From contig AP026969.1 of assembly GCA_027923965.1 (NCBI GenBank), positions 4,278,001-4,342,000 on the forward strand: DNA of 64,000 bases, written 5' to 3'. The notes under the pieces were generated by a model. The model did not search any database. It saw only the letters and a list, made by a program, of their open reading frames with translations, and had not been told where the DNA came from. This document shows, one piece after another, positions 53,450-61,334 of this stretch (position 1 is its first letter; every line of letters starts with the position of its first letter). Source of the DNA: Comamonadaceae bacterium OS-1 (GTDB lineage Bacteria; Pseudomonadota; Gammaproteobacteria; Burkholderiales; Burkholderiaceae_C). The translations under genes were made by a program, and so were the position numbers.

Positions 53450-54481
53450 TTGCGCTCCACCCCCACACCCCCATCCGACCCCATCGACATCGTCTACCTC
53501 TGGGTGGACGGTAACGACCCGCAGTGGCGCGCCAAGCGCCAGCAGGCCGCTGCCGCGCTGCATGACAACGCCCGCCTGGCCGCCTACGCCAATGTGGAAG
53601 GGCGGTTTCGCGACAACGACGAGTTGCGCCACAGCCTGCGTGCGCTGGAGCGTTTTTTCCCCGGCCACGGCCACATCTACCTGGTGACTGACGCGCAAAC
53701 CCCGGCCTGGTTGGCCGCTGTGCCCGGCATCAGCGTGGTGGACCACCGTGACCTGATACCGGCAAGCAGCCTGCCCACCTTTGACTCCGGCCACATCGAG
53801 TCCTACATCCACCGCATTCCCGGCCTGTCGGAGCGGTACTTTTATTTGAACGACGATGTGTTTTTTGGCGCACCGGTGGTCCTGGAGGATTGGTTCTGGC
53901 CGGGTGGCGTGTGGGTGTCCTGGTCGGATGAGCCTCTGGTGAGCGACGAGCCGCTGCGCCCCGATGCCACCGCGCTGGACAACGCCTGCCGCCGCTCCAA
54001 CCAGTGGCTGCGCGCCCACCCGGTGCCCGGCTACCAGCACACTTTTCGCACCTTTGCGCACGCGCCCCGGCCGATGTGCAAATCGCTGTTGACCACGCTG
54101 GAGCAGGTGGCCCCCGACATGTTTGCCCGGGTGCGCTCCACCGTCTTCCGCGCCTGGGACAAGCCGGCCATCGTGTCCGACTTTGTGCTGCGCTGGGCCC
54201 TGGCCCACGGCCTCGCCCAGCTGCGCGAATACCCCCACCAGTACCTGTGCACCAGCGATGCCGACACCACGGACGACCTGGACCAGCTGGTGGCCCGCAA
54301 CGGCCAACTGGCCTTTTTCTGCATCAACGACACCACCGACGATGCCCTACCCCACGACCCGCGTCTGGCCAGGGTGCGGGATGCGCTACAGCAGATGTTT
54401 GCGCTGCCGTCCCGGTTTGAGGTTCAGCAGAACGCCCAGGCCAGCCAGGCCGGGTCTTCCACCACGTTGAGCAGCAGGTAG
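53450..54481 (+). CDS. Stealth-family capsular polysaccharide phosphotransferase
   Basis: A 343-residue cytoplasmic protein of the Stealth family, which transfers hexose-1-phosphate from a nucleotide sugar to build phosphodiester-linked capsule or exopolysaccharide. The conserved regions are IDIVYLWVDGNDP (CR1), RFRDNDELRHSLRALERFFP with IYLVTDAQTPAWL (CR2), LNDDVFFGAPV and FAHAPRPMCKS (CR3). No ATG is in frame after the upstream stop; TTG at 53450 is the first start, so the N-terminus is provisional. It is a lone gene with no capsule genes around it; its last 58 bp overlap the small gene on the other strand. Confidence 0.82.
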   Translation: MRSTPTPPSDPIDIVYLWVDGNDPQWRAKRQQAAAALHDNARLAAYANVEGRFRDNDELRHSLRALERFFPGHGHIYLVTDAQTPAWLAAVPGISVVDHRDLIPASSLPTFDSGHIESYIHRIPGLSERYFYLNDDVFFGAPVVLEDWFWPGGVWVSWSDEPLVSDEPLRPDATALDNACRRSNQWLRAHPVPGYQHTFRTFAHAPRPMCKSLLTTLEQVAPDMFARVRSTVFRAWDKPAIVSDFVLRWALAHGLAQLREYPHQYLCTSDADTTDDLDQLVARNGQLAFFCINDTTDDALPHDPRLARVRDALQQMFALPSRFEVQQNAQASQAGSSTTLSSR

Positions 54482-54579
54482 GTTCCCACGCGGTAGGACA
54501 GGTATTCGCCCAGGTGCAACGCGTCGGCCCAGGTGGGGGGCCAGGCGATGCCTGCGCGCTCCAACAGCACCGCTGTCAT
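54424..54579 (-). CDS. 51-residue protein coupled to srkA
   Basis: A frame MTAVLLERAGIAWPPTWADA, then LHLGEYLSYRVGTYLLLNVV and EDPAWLAWAFC. The start overlaps the srkA stop by four bases (ATGA), and it overlaps the 3' end of the Stealth gene tail to tail. No family is recognised with certainty. The composition (Trp, Leu, Tyr rich, helix-forming C-terminal half) looks like a small membrane-associated protein rather than noise. Confidence 0.45.
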   Translation of the reverse strand: MTAVLLERAGIAWPPTWADALHLGEYLSYRVGTYLLLNVVEDPAWLAWAFC

Positions 54580-55622
54580 ACGTAAAGGGGCTCTTCCTGC
54601 ATGGCTTCGATCTGCTCGGTGAGCATGTTGACCTGGCCAACCCAGTAGTCGCTGCTGCCAAACCACGGAAAGTTGACCGGGAAGGTCGGGTCGCTCCAGC
54701 GCCGGGCCAACCAGGCGCTGTAGTGGATCAGGCGCAGGGTGCGCAGCGGCTCGATCAGTGCCAGTTCGCGGCGGTCAAAGCTGCGGAACTGCTCGTAGCC
54801 CTCCACCAGGCCACTGAGCTGGCCGGTGCGCTGGGCGCGGTCGCCGCTCAGCAGCATCCACAGGTCTTGCACCGCCGGGCCGGTGCGGGCATCGTCCAGA
54901 TCGACAAAGTGCGGGCCGCCGCCGGGGCGGTCGGTGGGGGTCCAGAGGATGTTGCCGGGGTGGCAGTCGCCGTGCAGTCGCAAGGTTTTAATTTGAGGTT
55001 CTTTTAGGCCTCCAGCGCTTATGGGTAAAGCGCTGGCAGCTATCAAATCAAGAGCCTCGGTACAGGCCTTCTGCCATGGGCCCTGCACGTCCAGCGGCAC
55101 GATTTCATGCTTCACCAGCCAGTCGCGCGAATGCAGGCCAAAAGTCTCCAGGTCCAGCGCCGGGCGGTGCACAAATGCGTGTTTGGCCCCCACGGTGTGG
55201 ATGCGTGCCAGGAAGCGGCCAATCCACTCCAGCACCTCGAAGTCGTCCAGCTCGGGCGCGCGCCCACCCCGGCTGGGGCTGACGCTGAACTCGAATCCGG
55301 CGAACGGGTGCAGCGTGGCCCCCTCCAGCACCAGCGGGCCCACGGCGGGAATCTCGGCGGCCATGAGTTCGGCGGCGAAGCTGTGTTCTTCCAAAATCTG
55401 CGCCCGGCTCCAGCGCCCAGGCCGGTAGAACTTGGCCACCACCACGCTGCCGTCTTCCAGGTGCGCCTGGTAAACCCGGTTCTCGTAAGAGCTGAGGGCC
55501 ATCAGGCGGCCATCGCCAAACAGGCCGACGCTGGCCAGCGCGTCCATCACCACATCGGGGGTCAGGGCCTGGTAATCGTGCGAAATGGCCGAAGGACCGG
55601 AGGAATCTAAGGGGTTGGACAT
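54576..55622 (-). CDS. srkA: SrkA (YihE/RdoA)-like stress-response protein kinase
   Basis: A 348-residue cytoplasmic kinase of the choline-kinase fold; E. coli SrkA (328 residues) counters MazEF-linked death under stress. It has SSYENRVYQAHLEDGS, VAKFYRPGRWS, the catalytic HGDCHPGNILW (His217, Asp219) and metal site FVDLDDARTGPAVQDLW. Residues about 192-212 are encoded by the family A repeat at 54987-55050 and have no counterpart in the E. coli protein; they sit just before the catalytic loop. The Met at 55622 starts the conserved part. Directly downstream of ohr, but a terminator lies between. Confidence 0.85.
   Translation of the reverse strand: MSNPLDSSGPSAISHDYQALTPDVVMDALASVGLFGDGRLMALSSYENRVYQAHLEDGSVVVAKFYRPGRWSRAQILEEHSFAAELMAAEIPAVGPLVLEGATLHPFAGFEFSVSPSRGGRAPELDDFEVLEWIGRFLARIHTVGAKHAFVHRPALDLETFGLHSRDWLVKHEIVPLDVQGPWQKACTEALDLIAASALPISAGGLKEPQIKTLRLHGDCHPGNILWTPTDRPGGGPHFVDLDDARTGPAVQDLWMLLSGDRAQRTGQLSGLVEGYEQFRSFDRRELALIEPLRTLRLIHYSAWLARRWSDPTFPVNFPWFGSSDYWVGQVNMLTEQIEAMQEEPLYV
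54987..55050. repeat. Family A palindromic repeat inside the srkA reading frame (copy 12)
   Basis: AGCGCTTATGGGTAAAGCGCT with GGCAGCTATCAAATCA on its right; arms AGCGCT and AGCGCT (a self-complementary pair). Read in the srkA frame it encodes residues about 192-212, so the protein carries about 20 extra residues. The repeat is 64 bp, and the frame stays open through it. Confidence 0.78.
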
Positions 55623-55641
55623 GGGGCGATTGTCGCCGCTC

Positions 55642-55679
55642 CCAAACAAAACGCCCGCGCCAGGCAAATGGCGCGGGCG
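55642..55679 (-). terminator. Rho-independent terminator of ohr
   Basis: Perfect 10-bp stem CGCCCGCGCC (55652-55661) / GGCGCGGGCG (55670-55679) with an 8-nt loop; on the minus strand it is followed by TTTTGTTTGGG. It lies 36 bp beyond the ohr stop and 20 bp before the srkA start, so it separates the two units. Confidence 0.85.
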
Positions 55680-55714
55680 ATGGAGCACACCCCCTTGCGA
55701 GGGCGGGCTGGGGT

Positions 55715-56143
55715 TTACGCCAAAGTCAGGGTGACTTCGATGTTGCCGCGGGTGGCGTTGGAGTAGGGGCACACGCCGTGGGCGGTGTCCACCAGATCCT
55801 GGGCCACAGCGCGGTCCATGCCGGGCAGGTTGATGACCAGGGTGGCAGCGATGCCGAAGCCTGCGGGGATGGGGCCGATGTCCACCGATGCGTCGATGGA
55901 TGCATCTGCAGGCACGGTGATCTTCTTCATGCCGGCAACGTGCTTCATGGCCCCCATGAAGCAGGCCGAGTAGCCTGCGGCGAACAATTGCTCGGGGTTG
56001 GTGCCGGTGCCTGCGCCGCCCATGGCCTTGGGGGGCGAGAGCTTGACCGCCAGCAAGCCGTCGTCGCTGGCCGATTGGCCGTCGCGGCCACCGGTGGTGT
56101 GGGCGTGGGCGGTGTAGATCACTTTGTCGAGTTTGGTGGGCAT
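55715..56143 (-). CDS. ohr: Organic hydroperoxide resistance protein Ohr
   Basis: A 142-residue OsmC/Ohr-family peroxidase that reduces organic hydroperoxides in the cytoplasm using lipoyl donors. Redox Cys are in YSACFMGAM and GVCPYSNATRGN; PGMD and YTAHAHTTGGRDG at the N-terminus match Ohr rather than OsmC. It is 26 bp downstream of ohrR on one strand, forming an ohrR-ohr operon. Confidence 0.93.
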   Translation of the reverse strand: MPTKLDKVIYTAHAHTTGGRDGQSASDDGLLAVKLSPPKAMGGAGTGTNPEQLFAAGYSACFMGAMKHVAGMKKITVPADASIDASVDIGPIPAGFGIAATLVINLPGMDRAVAQDLVDTAHGVCPYSNATRGNIEVTLTLA

Positions 56144-56169
56144 GGTGCGTCCTTGGGTTGAAAAAAGTG

Positions 56170-56622
56170 TCAGGCGGTGGTTAAGCGATCACGCAGTGCC
56201 TGGACTTGCTGCGTGAGGGAAAGAACTTCGGGAATGCTGCACTGGGTGGCGCTGAGGATGCAAGGAGGGACTTTGGCCGCCTCGGTCTTGAGATTGCGGC
56301 CTGCGGGTGTCAGGGTGATGAACACCCGGCGCTCGTCCTGCACATCGCGCTGGCGGCTGATCCAGCCCGCCGCTTCCATGCGCTTGAGCAGAGGGGTCAA
56401 TGTGCCGGAGTCCAGCGACAGGCGTTCGCCCAGTTCGGACACCATCTGGCTGTCGCGCTCCCACAACACCAGCATCGCCAGGTACTGCGGGTAGGTCAAC
56501 CCCAGGGCTTTGAGCAGCGGTTTGTACAGCTTGGTCATGGCCAACGACGCGGAGTACAGCGCAAAGCAGAGCTGGTTGTCCAGCAGCAGCGTCTCGTCGG
56601 CGGTGAAGAATTTGGTGGGCAT
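56170..56622 (-). CDS. ohrR: OhrR, MarR-family peroxide-sensing repressor
   Basis: A 150-residue MarR protein with the sensor Cys in LLDNQLCFALYSAS near residue 20, and the winged helix LGERLSLDSGTLTPLLKRMEA. Oxidation of this Cys by organic hydroperoxides releases it from DNA and derepresses ohr. The Met at 56622 is preferred; an upstream TTG at 56643 would start seven residues earlier, inside the palindrome. It lies upstream of ohr on the same strand. Confidence 0.9.
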   Translation of the reverse strand: MPTKFFTADETLLLDNQLCFALYSASLAMTKLYKPLLKALGLTYPQYLAMLVLWERDSQMVSELGERLSLDSGTLTPLLKRMEAAGWISRQRDVQDERRVFITLTPAGRNLKTEAAKVPPCILSATQCSIPEVLSLTQQVQALRDRLTTA

Positions 56623-56637
56623 GGGCTGAATTATATG

Positions 56638-56656
56638 GTGCAATTATATTTTGCAC
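56638..56656. promoter_or_regulatory. Palindrome upstream of ohrR, candidate OhrR operator
   Basis: GTGCAA (56638-56643) and TTGCAC (56651-56656) flank TTATATT; the whole is AT-rich, as in known OhrR operators (TACAATT-type). It lies 16 bp upstream of the ohrR start at 56622, where OhrR would autoregulate and control ohr. Confidence 0.6.
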
Positions 56657-56708
56657 AACTTAATTTCCTGACGCACCGTAGTGCGCTGGCGTTCCGTTTA
56701 GTAGGTGC

Positions 56709-57569
56709 TCAATAGGTATAGATGCCCTGCCCCGTCTTGCGCCCCAGGCGGCCTGCGGCCACCAGCTCCTTGAGCAGCGGGCAAGGGCGGTATTTGCTGT
56801 CGCCAAATTCGGTCAAGAACACCTCCATCACCGCCAGGCACACGTCCAGGCCGATCATGTCGGCCAGGGCCAGCGGGCCGATGGGCTGGTTGCAGCCCAG
56901 CTTCATGCCGGCGTCGATGTCTTCCGGCGTGGCCACGCCCTCGGCCAGCACGAACAGCGCCTCGTTCACCATGGGCATCAGGATACGGTTGACCACGAAG
57001 CCGGGGCCGTTCTTGACGGTGATGGGGGTCTTGCCCAGCACGGCGGCCATGGCGTGTACGGCATCGTGGGTGGCATCGCTGGTTTGCAGGCCGCGGATGA
57101 TCTCCACCAGGGCCATCAGCGGCACGGGGTTGAAGAAATGCATGCCGATGCAGCGGTCGGCCCGTTTCGTCACCGCCGCCAGCTTGGTGATGGAGATGGA
57201 CGAGGTGTTGGAGGCAATCAGCACCTCGGGGGCCAGCAGCGCGTCGAGTTGCTGCACGATCTTGACCTTGAGCGCGTAGTTTTCGGTGGCGGCTTCGATG
57301 ACCAGCTGGGCGCTGCTGAAGTCGCTGTACTGGGTGGAGCCTTGGATGCGGGCCAGGATGGCGGCCTTGTCTTCAGCGGTAAGTTTGTCTTTCTTGATCA
57401 GCCGGTCCAGGCTGCCCGCGATGGTGGCCAGGCCCTTGGCCACCGCCTCTTCGCTGATGTCTACCATCACCACCTGCAGGCCCGCCGCCGCACAGGTTTG
57501 CGCGATGCCATTGCCCATGGTGCCCGCGCCGACAATGCCGACGGTGTTGATTGTCAAAATGCCGCTCAT
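56709..57569 (-). CDS. 3-hydroxybutyryl-CoA dehydrogenase
   Basis: A 286-residue NAD(H)-dependent enzyme that interconverts 3-hydroxybutyryl-CoA and acetoacetyl-CoA. It has the Rossmann motif GIVGAGTMGNGIAQ, the catalytic His in GMHFFNPVPLM with the partner Glu/Asn (ASNTSS, NGPGFVVNR) and the C-terminal PIGPLALADMIGLD. It lies divergent from the GMC gene at 57627 and just upstream of ohrR (separate unit). Either the PHB/butyrate or aromatic (PaaH) route is possible. The Met at 57569 starts the conserved part (MSGILTINTVG). Confidence 0.87.
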   Translation of the reverse strand: MSGILTINTVGIVGAGTMGNGIAQTCAAAGLQVVMVDISEEAVAKGLATIAGSLDRLIKKDKLTAEDKAAILARIQGSTQYSDFSSAQLVIEAATENYALKVKIVQQLDALLAPEVLIASNTSSISITKLAAVTKRADRCIGMHFFNPVPLMALVEIIRGLQTSDATHDAVHAMAAVLGKTPITVKNGPGFVVNRILMPMVNEALFVLAEGVATPEDIDAGMKLGCNQPIGPLALADMIGLDVCLAVMEVFLTEFGDSKYRPCPLLKELVAAGRLGRKTGQGIYTY

Positions 57570-57626
57570 AGAAAACTCCCGGTAGATAGTTTGGTTGCAG
57601 TGCAGCATTCATCATAAACATCCCTT

Positions 57627-59231
57627 ATGTTCGACTACCTCATCATTGGCGGCGGCGCGGCGGGCTGCGTGCTGGCCGGGCGGCTCAGCGAAGACCCTGC
57701 CATCCACGTCGCCCTGCTCGAATCCGGCCCCAGCGACCACAGCGCCGTGCTGCAGTGCCCCTCGGGCATCGCGCTGCTGGCCCGCACCGGCCAGGCGCAG
57801 TGGCGCTTTGACACCGTGCCGCAGCCGGGGTTGAACGGGCGCTGCGGCTACCAGCCCCGGGGCCGGGTGCTGGGCGGCAGCAGCTCCGTCAACGCCATGG
57901 TCTACACCCGCGGCCAGCCGGGCGACTTTGACCACTGGGCCGCCCAGGGCAACCCCGGCTGGGGCTATGCCGATGTGCTGCCGTACTTTAAAAAGGCCGA
58001 GGGCAATCGCCGGGGCGCGGATGCCTGGCACGGGGCCGACGGCCCGCTGCAGGTCACCGACCTGCAAAGCCCCCACCCCGCCAGCCAGGCCTTTGTACAG
58101 GCCGCGATGCAGGCCGGTTTTGCCGCCAACACCGACTTCAACGGCGCGACCCAGGAGGGCGTGGGCCTGTACCAGGTGATGCAAAAAGACGGCGAACGCT
58201 GCAGCGCAGCCAAGGCCTACCTCACACCCCACCTGGGGCGGCCCAACCTGCAGGTGTTCACCGGCGCCCACACCACCCGCATCCTCACCCAGAACCGCCG
58301 CGCCGTGGGCGTGGAATTCATGCAGGACGGCCTGCTGAAACAGCTGCGTACCCAGGGCGAGGTGCTGCTGTGCGCCGGGGCCTTGCAGTCACCCCAGTTG
58401 CTGATGCTGTCCGGCATTGGCGACCACGCACAGTTGCTGGCCAACGGCATCGCCACCGTGCACCACCTGCCCGGCGTGGGCCAGCACCTGCACGACCATG
58501 TGGATGTGGTGCAGGGGGTAAAGGCCCCCCAGGCCAAGGATTTATGGGGCATCTCGCCCACCGGCGTGGCCCGCATCGCCAAGGGTGTGCGCGACTGGCG
58601 GCGCGACCGCACCGGCCTGCTGACCAGCAACCTGGCGGAGGCCGGGGGGTTTCTCAAAAGCCAGCCCATGGAGGCCCAGCCCGACTTGCAACTGCACTTT
58701 GTGCCCGCCCCACTGGCCGACCATGGCCGCAAGACGCTGTGGGGCCACGGCTATTCGGTGCATGTGTGCGTGCTGCAGCCCGCCAGCCGGGGCAGCGTGC
58801 GGCTGAACAGCAAAGACCCGCTGGCCCCGCCGCGGATCGACCCCAACTTTCTGGGCGCGCTGGAAGATATGGAACGGCTGCGGCGCGGGTTCCAACTGGT
58901 GCGGCGCATCACAGCCCAGCCCGCACTGGCGGCATGGGGCGGGCGCGAGCGGTCGGCCCGCGCCCAGAGCGAGCTGGAGCTGGAGCTGCTGCTGCGCGAA
59001 ACCGCCGACACCGTGTACCACCCGGTGGGCAGTTGCCGCATGGGCCCCGGGGGAAATGGCGAACATATGGACGTAGTCGATGCCCGCCTGCGGGTCCACG
59101 GCATGGCCGGGCTGCGGGTGGTGGATGCGTCCATCATGCCCCGCATCGTCAGCGCCAACACCACGGCGGCCACCACCATGCTGGCCGAAAAAGCCGCAGA
59201 TATGTTGCGCGAGGATGCGGCGCAAAGATGA
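57627..59231 (+). CDS. GMC-family FAD-dependent oxidoreductase
   Basis: A 534-residue flavoprotein with FAD site DYLIIGGGAAGCVLAGRL, the second motif GRVLGGSSSVNAMVY, and the C-terminal YHPVGSCRMGPGG (active-site His) and SANTTAATTMLAEKAAD. It oxidises an alcohol to aldehyde, choline-dehydrogenase-like. It is distinct from the GMC enzyme at 24052, with which it shares the family motifs only. Divergent from the 3-hydroxybutyryl-CoA dehydrogenase; 59 bp before the MATE gene on the same strand. Confidence 0.83.
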   Translation: MFDYLIIGGGAAGCVLAGRLSEDPAIHVALLESGPSDHSAVLQCPSGIALLARTGQAQWRFDTVPQPGLNGRCGYQPRGRVLGGSSSVNAMVYTRGQPGDFDHWAAQGNPGWGYADVLPYFKKAEGNRRGADAWHGADGPLQVTDLQSPHPASQAFVQAAMQAGFAANTDFNGATQEGVGLYQVMQKDGERCSAAKAYLTPHLGRPNLQVFTGAHTTRILTQNRRAVGVEFMQDGLLKQLRTQGEVLLCAGALQSPQLLMLSGIGDHAQLLANGIATVHHLPGVGQHLHDHVDVVQGVKAPQAKDLWGISPTGVARIAKGVRDWRRDRTGLLTSNLAEAGGFLKSQPMEAQPDLQLHFVPAPLADHGRKTLWGHGYSVHVCVLQPASRGSVRLNSKDPLAPPRIDPNFLGALEDMERLRRGFQLVRRITAQPALAAWGGRERSARAQSELELELLLRETADTVYHPVGSCRMGPGGNGEHMDVVDARLRVHGMAGLRVVDASIMPRIVSANTTAATTMLAEKAADMLREDAAQR

Positions 59232-59290
59232 TTTGTTTGGAAGAATGGAGGCTCGACCATCGCACGCATGGTTTATTCCTCTAGCGCCCC

Positions 59291-60640
59291 ATGCACCTCC
59301 CCGAACGCCCCCGGCTCAACGCCATCGCTGGCCCCATCTTTGGCGAGTTCCTGCTCGGCTACACCGTCATCATCGCCGGGCTGTGGCTGGCCTCGCACAC
59401 CTCGGACGGCGCAGCGGGCAGCCTGGGGCTGGCCAACCAGGTGCTGGAAACGCTGTATGTGGTGTTCCGCGTGCTGGCCATCGGCATGGGCGTGGTCATT
59501 ACCCAGCTGCTGGGCGGCCAGCAGTTCGAACAGGTGCGCCGCACGGCGCTGGCAGGCCTGGGTGCCTGCACCTGGGCGGGCTTGCTGGTGGTGGCGGTGC
59601 TGGTGCTGGCCAACGACTGGATTCTGGACCTGCTGAACGCACCCGACGAGATCCTGCCGCTGGTCAGCCCCTATCTGCAACTGCTGGCCCCGGCCGCGCT
59701 GCTGGACGGCTACAACCTCACCATGGCCTCCATCCTGCGGGCCCATCTGCACGCCCGCGACTCGCTCAAGGTGATGGTCATCATGCACTGCACCCACCTG
59801 GCGCTGGCGGTACCGCTGATGCTGGGCGTCGGCCCGTGGGAAGGGCTGGGGCTGTACGGTTTTGCGGTGGCCCTGTTGATCAGTCGCGCTGTGGGCCTGG
59901 GGCTGCACCTGGTGCTATGGCGCAAACGCATGGCCCTGGTGCCCACGGCCCGCCACTGGTGGGTGCTGCAGTGGCGCGTGCTGGGGCCGGTGCTGCGCAT
60001 CGGCGTACCGGGCGCCAGTGCCGAGCTGGGCTACCGCGCCGCCTTCATGGTGTCGCTGGCCGGGGCCGCGCGCCTGGGCGTGGTGGCGCTGGCCACCCAT
60101 GCCTACACCCTGCAACTGTTGCGCTACGTGCTGCTGATCAGCCTGGCGATTGGCTGGGCCTGCGAGATCATGGTGGGGCGGCTGGTGGGCGGCGGCCAGT
60201 TCAACCAGGCCCATGCCCTGGTCCGCAAGGGCCTGCGCAACGGCCTCATGGCCTCGGGCGGCATGGCGGTGGTGGCGGCGCTGGCCGCGCCCTGGCTGAT
60301 GCACATCTTCACCAAGGACCCGCACGTCATCCACGCCGCCCAAACCCTGCTGTGGATCGCCGTGGCGCTGGAGACGGGCCGGGCATTCAACCTCATCATC
60401 ACCGGCGCGCTGCGGGCCACCGGCGACGTGATCTACCCGGTGGCCGCCAGCCTGGGCTCGTTCGCCCTGGTGCTGGGCTGCGGCTCGTATTTTTTAGGCC
60501 GCAACTTTGGCCTGCCCGGCATCTTCATCGCCTACGCCGCCGACGAATGGGTGCGCGGCCTGCTGATGTGGTCGCGCTGGCACTGGCACGGCTGGCTGCC
60601 CCACGCCCGCAACTCGCAGCGCCGGGTGCGCAGGCGGTAG
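59291..60640 (+). CDS. MATE-family efflux transporter
   Basis: A 449-residue inner-membrane exporter with 12 helices in two six-helix halves. GMGVVITQLLGGQQFEQ in helix 2 and GVPGASAELGYRAAFMV in the second half match the NorM/DinF family, which exchange cations for drugs or metabolites. The start at 59291 is the first ATG after the upstream stop. Its place 3' to the GMC gene is suggestive but the substrate is unknown. Confidence 0.85.
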   Translation: MHLPERPRLNAIAGPIFGEFLLGYTVIIAGLWLASHTSDGAAGSLGLANQVLETLYVVFRVLAIGMGVVITQLLGGQQFEQVRRTALAGLGACTWAGLLVVAVLVLANDWILDLLNAPDEILPLVSPYLQLLAPAALLDGYNLTMASILRAHLHARDSLKVMVIMHCTHLALAVPLMLGVGPWEGLGLYGFAVALLISRAVGLGLHLVLWRKRMALVPTARHWWVLQWRVLGPVLRIGVPGASAELGYRAAFMVSLAGAARLGVVALATHAYTLQLLRYVLLISLAIGWACEIMVGRLVGGGQFNQAHALVRKGLRNGLMASGGMAVVAALAAPWLMHIFTKDPHVIHAAQTLLWIAVALETGRAFNLIITGALRATGDVIYPVAASLGSFALVLGCGSYFLGRNFGLPGIFIAYAADEWVRGLLMWSRWHWHGWLPHARNSQRRVRRR

Positions 60641-60651
60641 ATTGGGAATTT

Positions 60652-60718
60652 ATATGAAATCGGCTGCTTGTGCTTATTCCGCCAGCACAAGCAGCTCTTG
60701 TTTTGATAGTAAAAGGAG
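60652..60718. repeat. Family A palindromic repeat (copy 13)
   Basis: Perfect 12-bp stem GCTGCTTGTGCT (60663-60674) / AGCACAAGCAGC (60684-60695), followed by TTTTGATAGT. It ends at the ribosome site of rutE (AAAAGGAG at 60711-60718), so the repeat forms the rutE leader. Confidence 0.82.
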
Positions 60719-60723
60719 TTTCC

Positions 60724-61314
60724 ATGTCCCTCCCCCTGCCCACCGCCAGCCTGGAACAAAGCTTCCTGAGCGCCCGCACCTTCAGCCAGTTCACCGACCA
60801 GCCCGTACCCGACGCGCTGCTGCACCAGCTCTACGACCTCGCCAAATGGGGGCCTACGTCAATGAACTGCCAGCCCGCCCGCCTGGTGTTTGTGCGCAGC
60901 CCCGAGGCCAAGGCCCGATTGAAACTGGCGCTGGCCCCCGGCAATGCGGACAAGACCATGGCCGCACCGGTCACCGCCATCGTGGCCATGGACACCCGCT
61001 TTTTTGACCACCTGCCCGAGCAGTTTCCGGCCATGAACGCCAAGCCGATGTTCGAGGGCAACGCCGCGCTGGCCGAGGCCACGGCCTTTCGCAACAGCAG
61101 CCTGCAAGGTGCCTACCTGATCCTGGCGGCCCGCCAGCTGGGCCTGGATTGCGGCCCGATGAGCGGCTTTGACGCGACCAAGGTGAACGAACAGTTCTTC
61201 CCCGATGGCCGCTTCCAGGCCAACTTTCTGGTCAACCTGGGCTACGGCAAAGCCGGCACCACCTACCCGCGCGGCCCGCGCCTGCCGTTCGAGACCGCCT
61301 GCAGCATCGCTTGA
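60724..61314 (+). CDS. rutE: RutE-like malonic semialdehyde reductase (nitroreductase family)
   Basis: A 196-residue flavin oxidoreductase, the same length as E. coli RutE, which reduces malonic semialdehyde to 3-hydroxypropionate in uracil breakdown. It has ARTFSQFTDQPVPDALLHQL, DLAKWGPTSMNCQPARLVFV, SLQGAYLILAARQLGLDCGPM and GYGKAGTTYPRGPRLPF, all as in RutE. The start at 60724 has AAAGGAG just upstream; the longer frame runs through the repeat. No rut genes are nearby, so the role here may be general aldehyde removal. Confidence 0.83.
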   Translation: MSLPLPTASLEQSFLSARTFSQFTDQPVPDALLHQLYDLAKWGPTSMNCQPARLVFVRSPEAKARLKLALAPGNADKTMAAPVTAIVAMDTRFFDHLPEQFPAMNAKPMFEGNAALAEATAFRNSSLQGAYLILAARQLGLDCGPMSGFDATKVNEQFFPDGRFQANFLVNLGYGKAGTTYPRGPRLPFETACSIA

Positions 61315-61334
61315 GGTACCAAAGGGCTGAAAGG

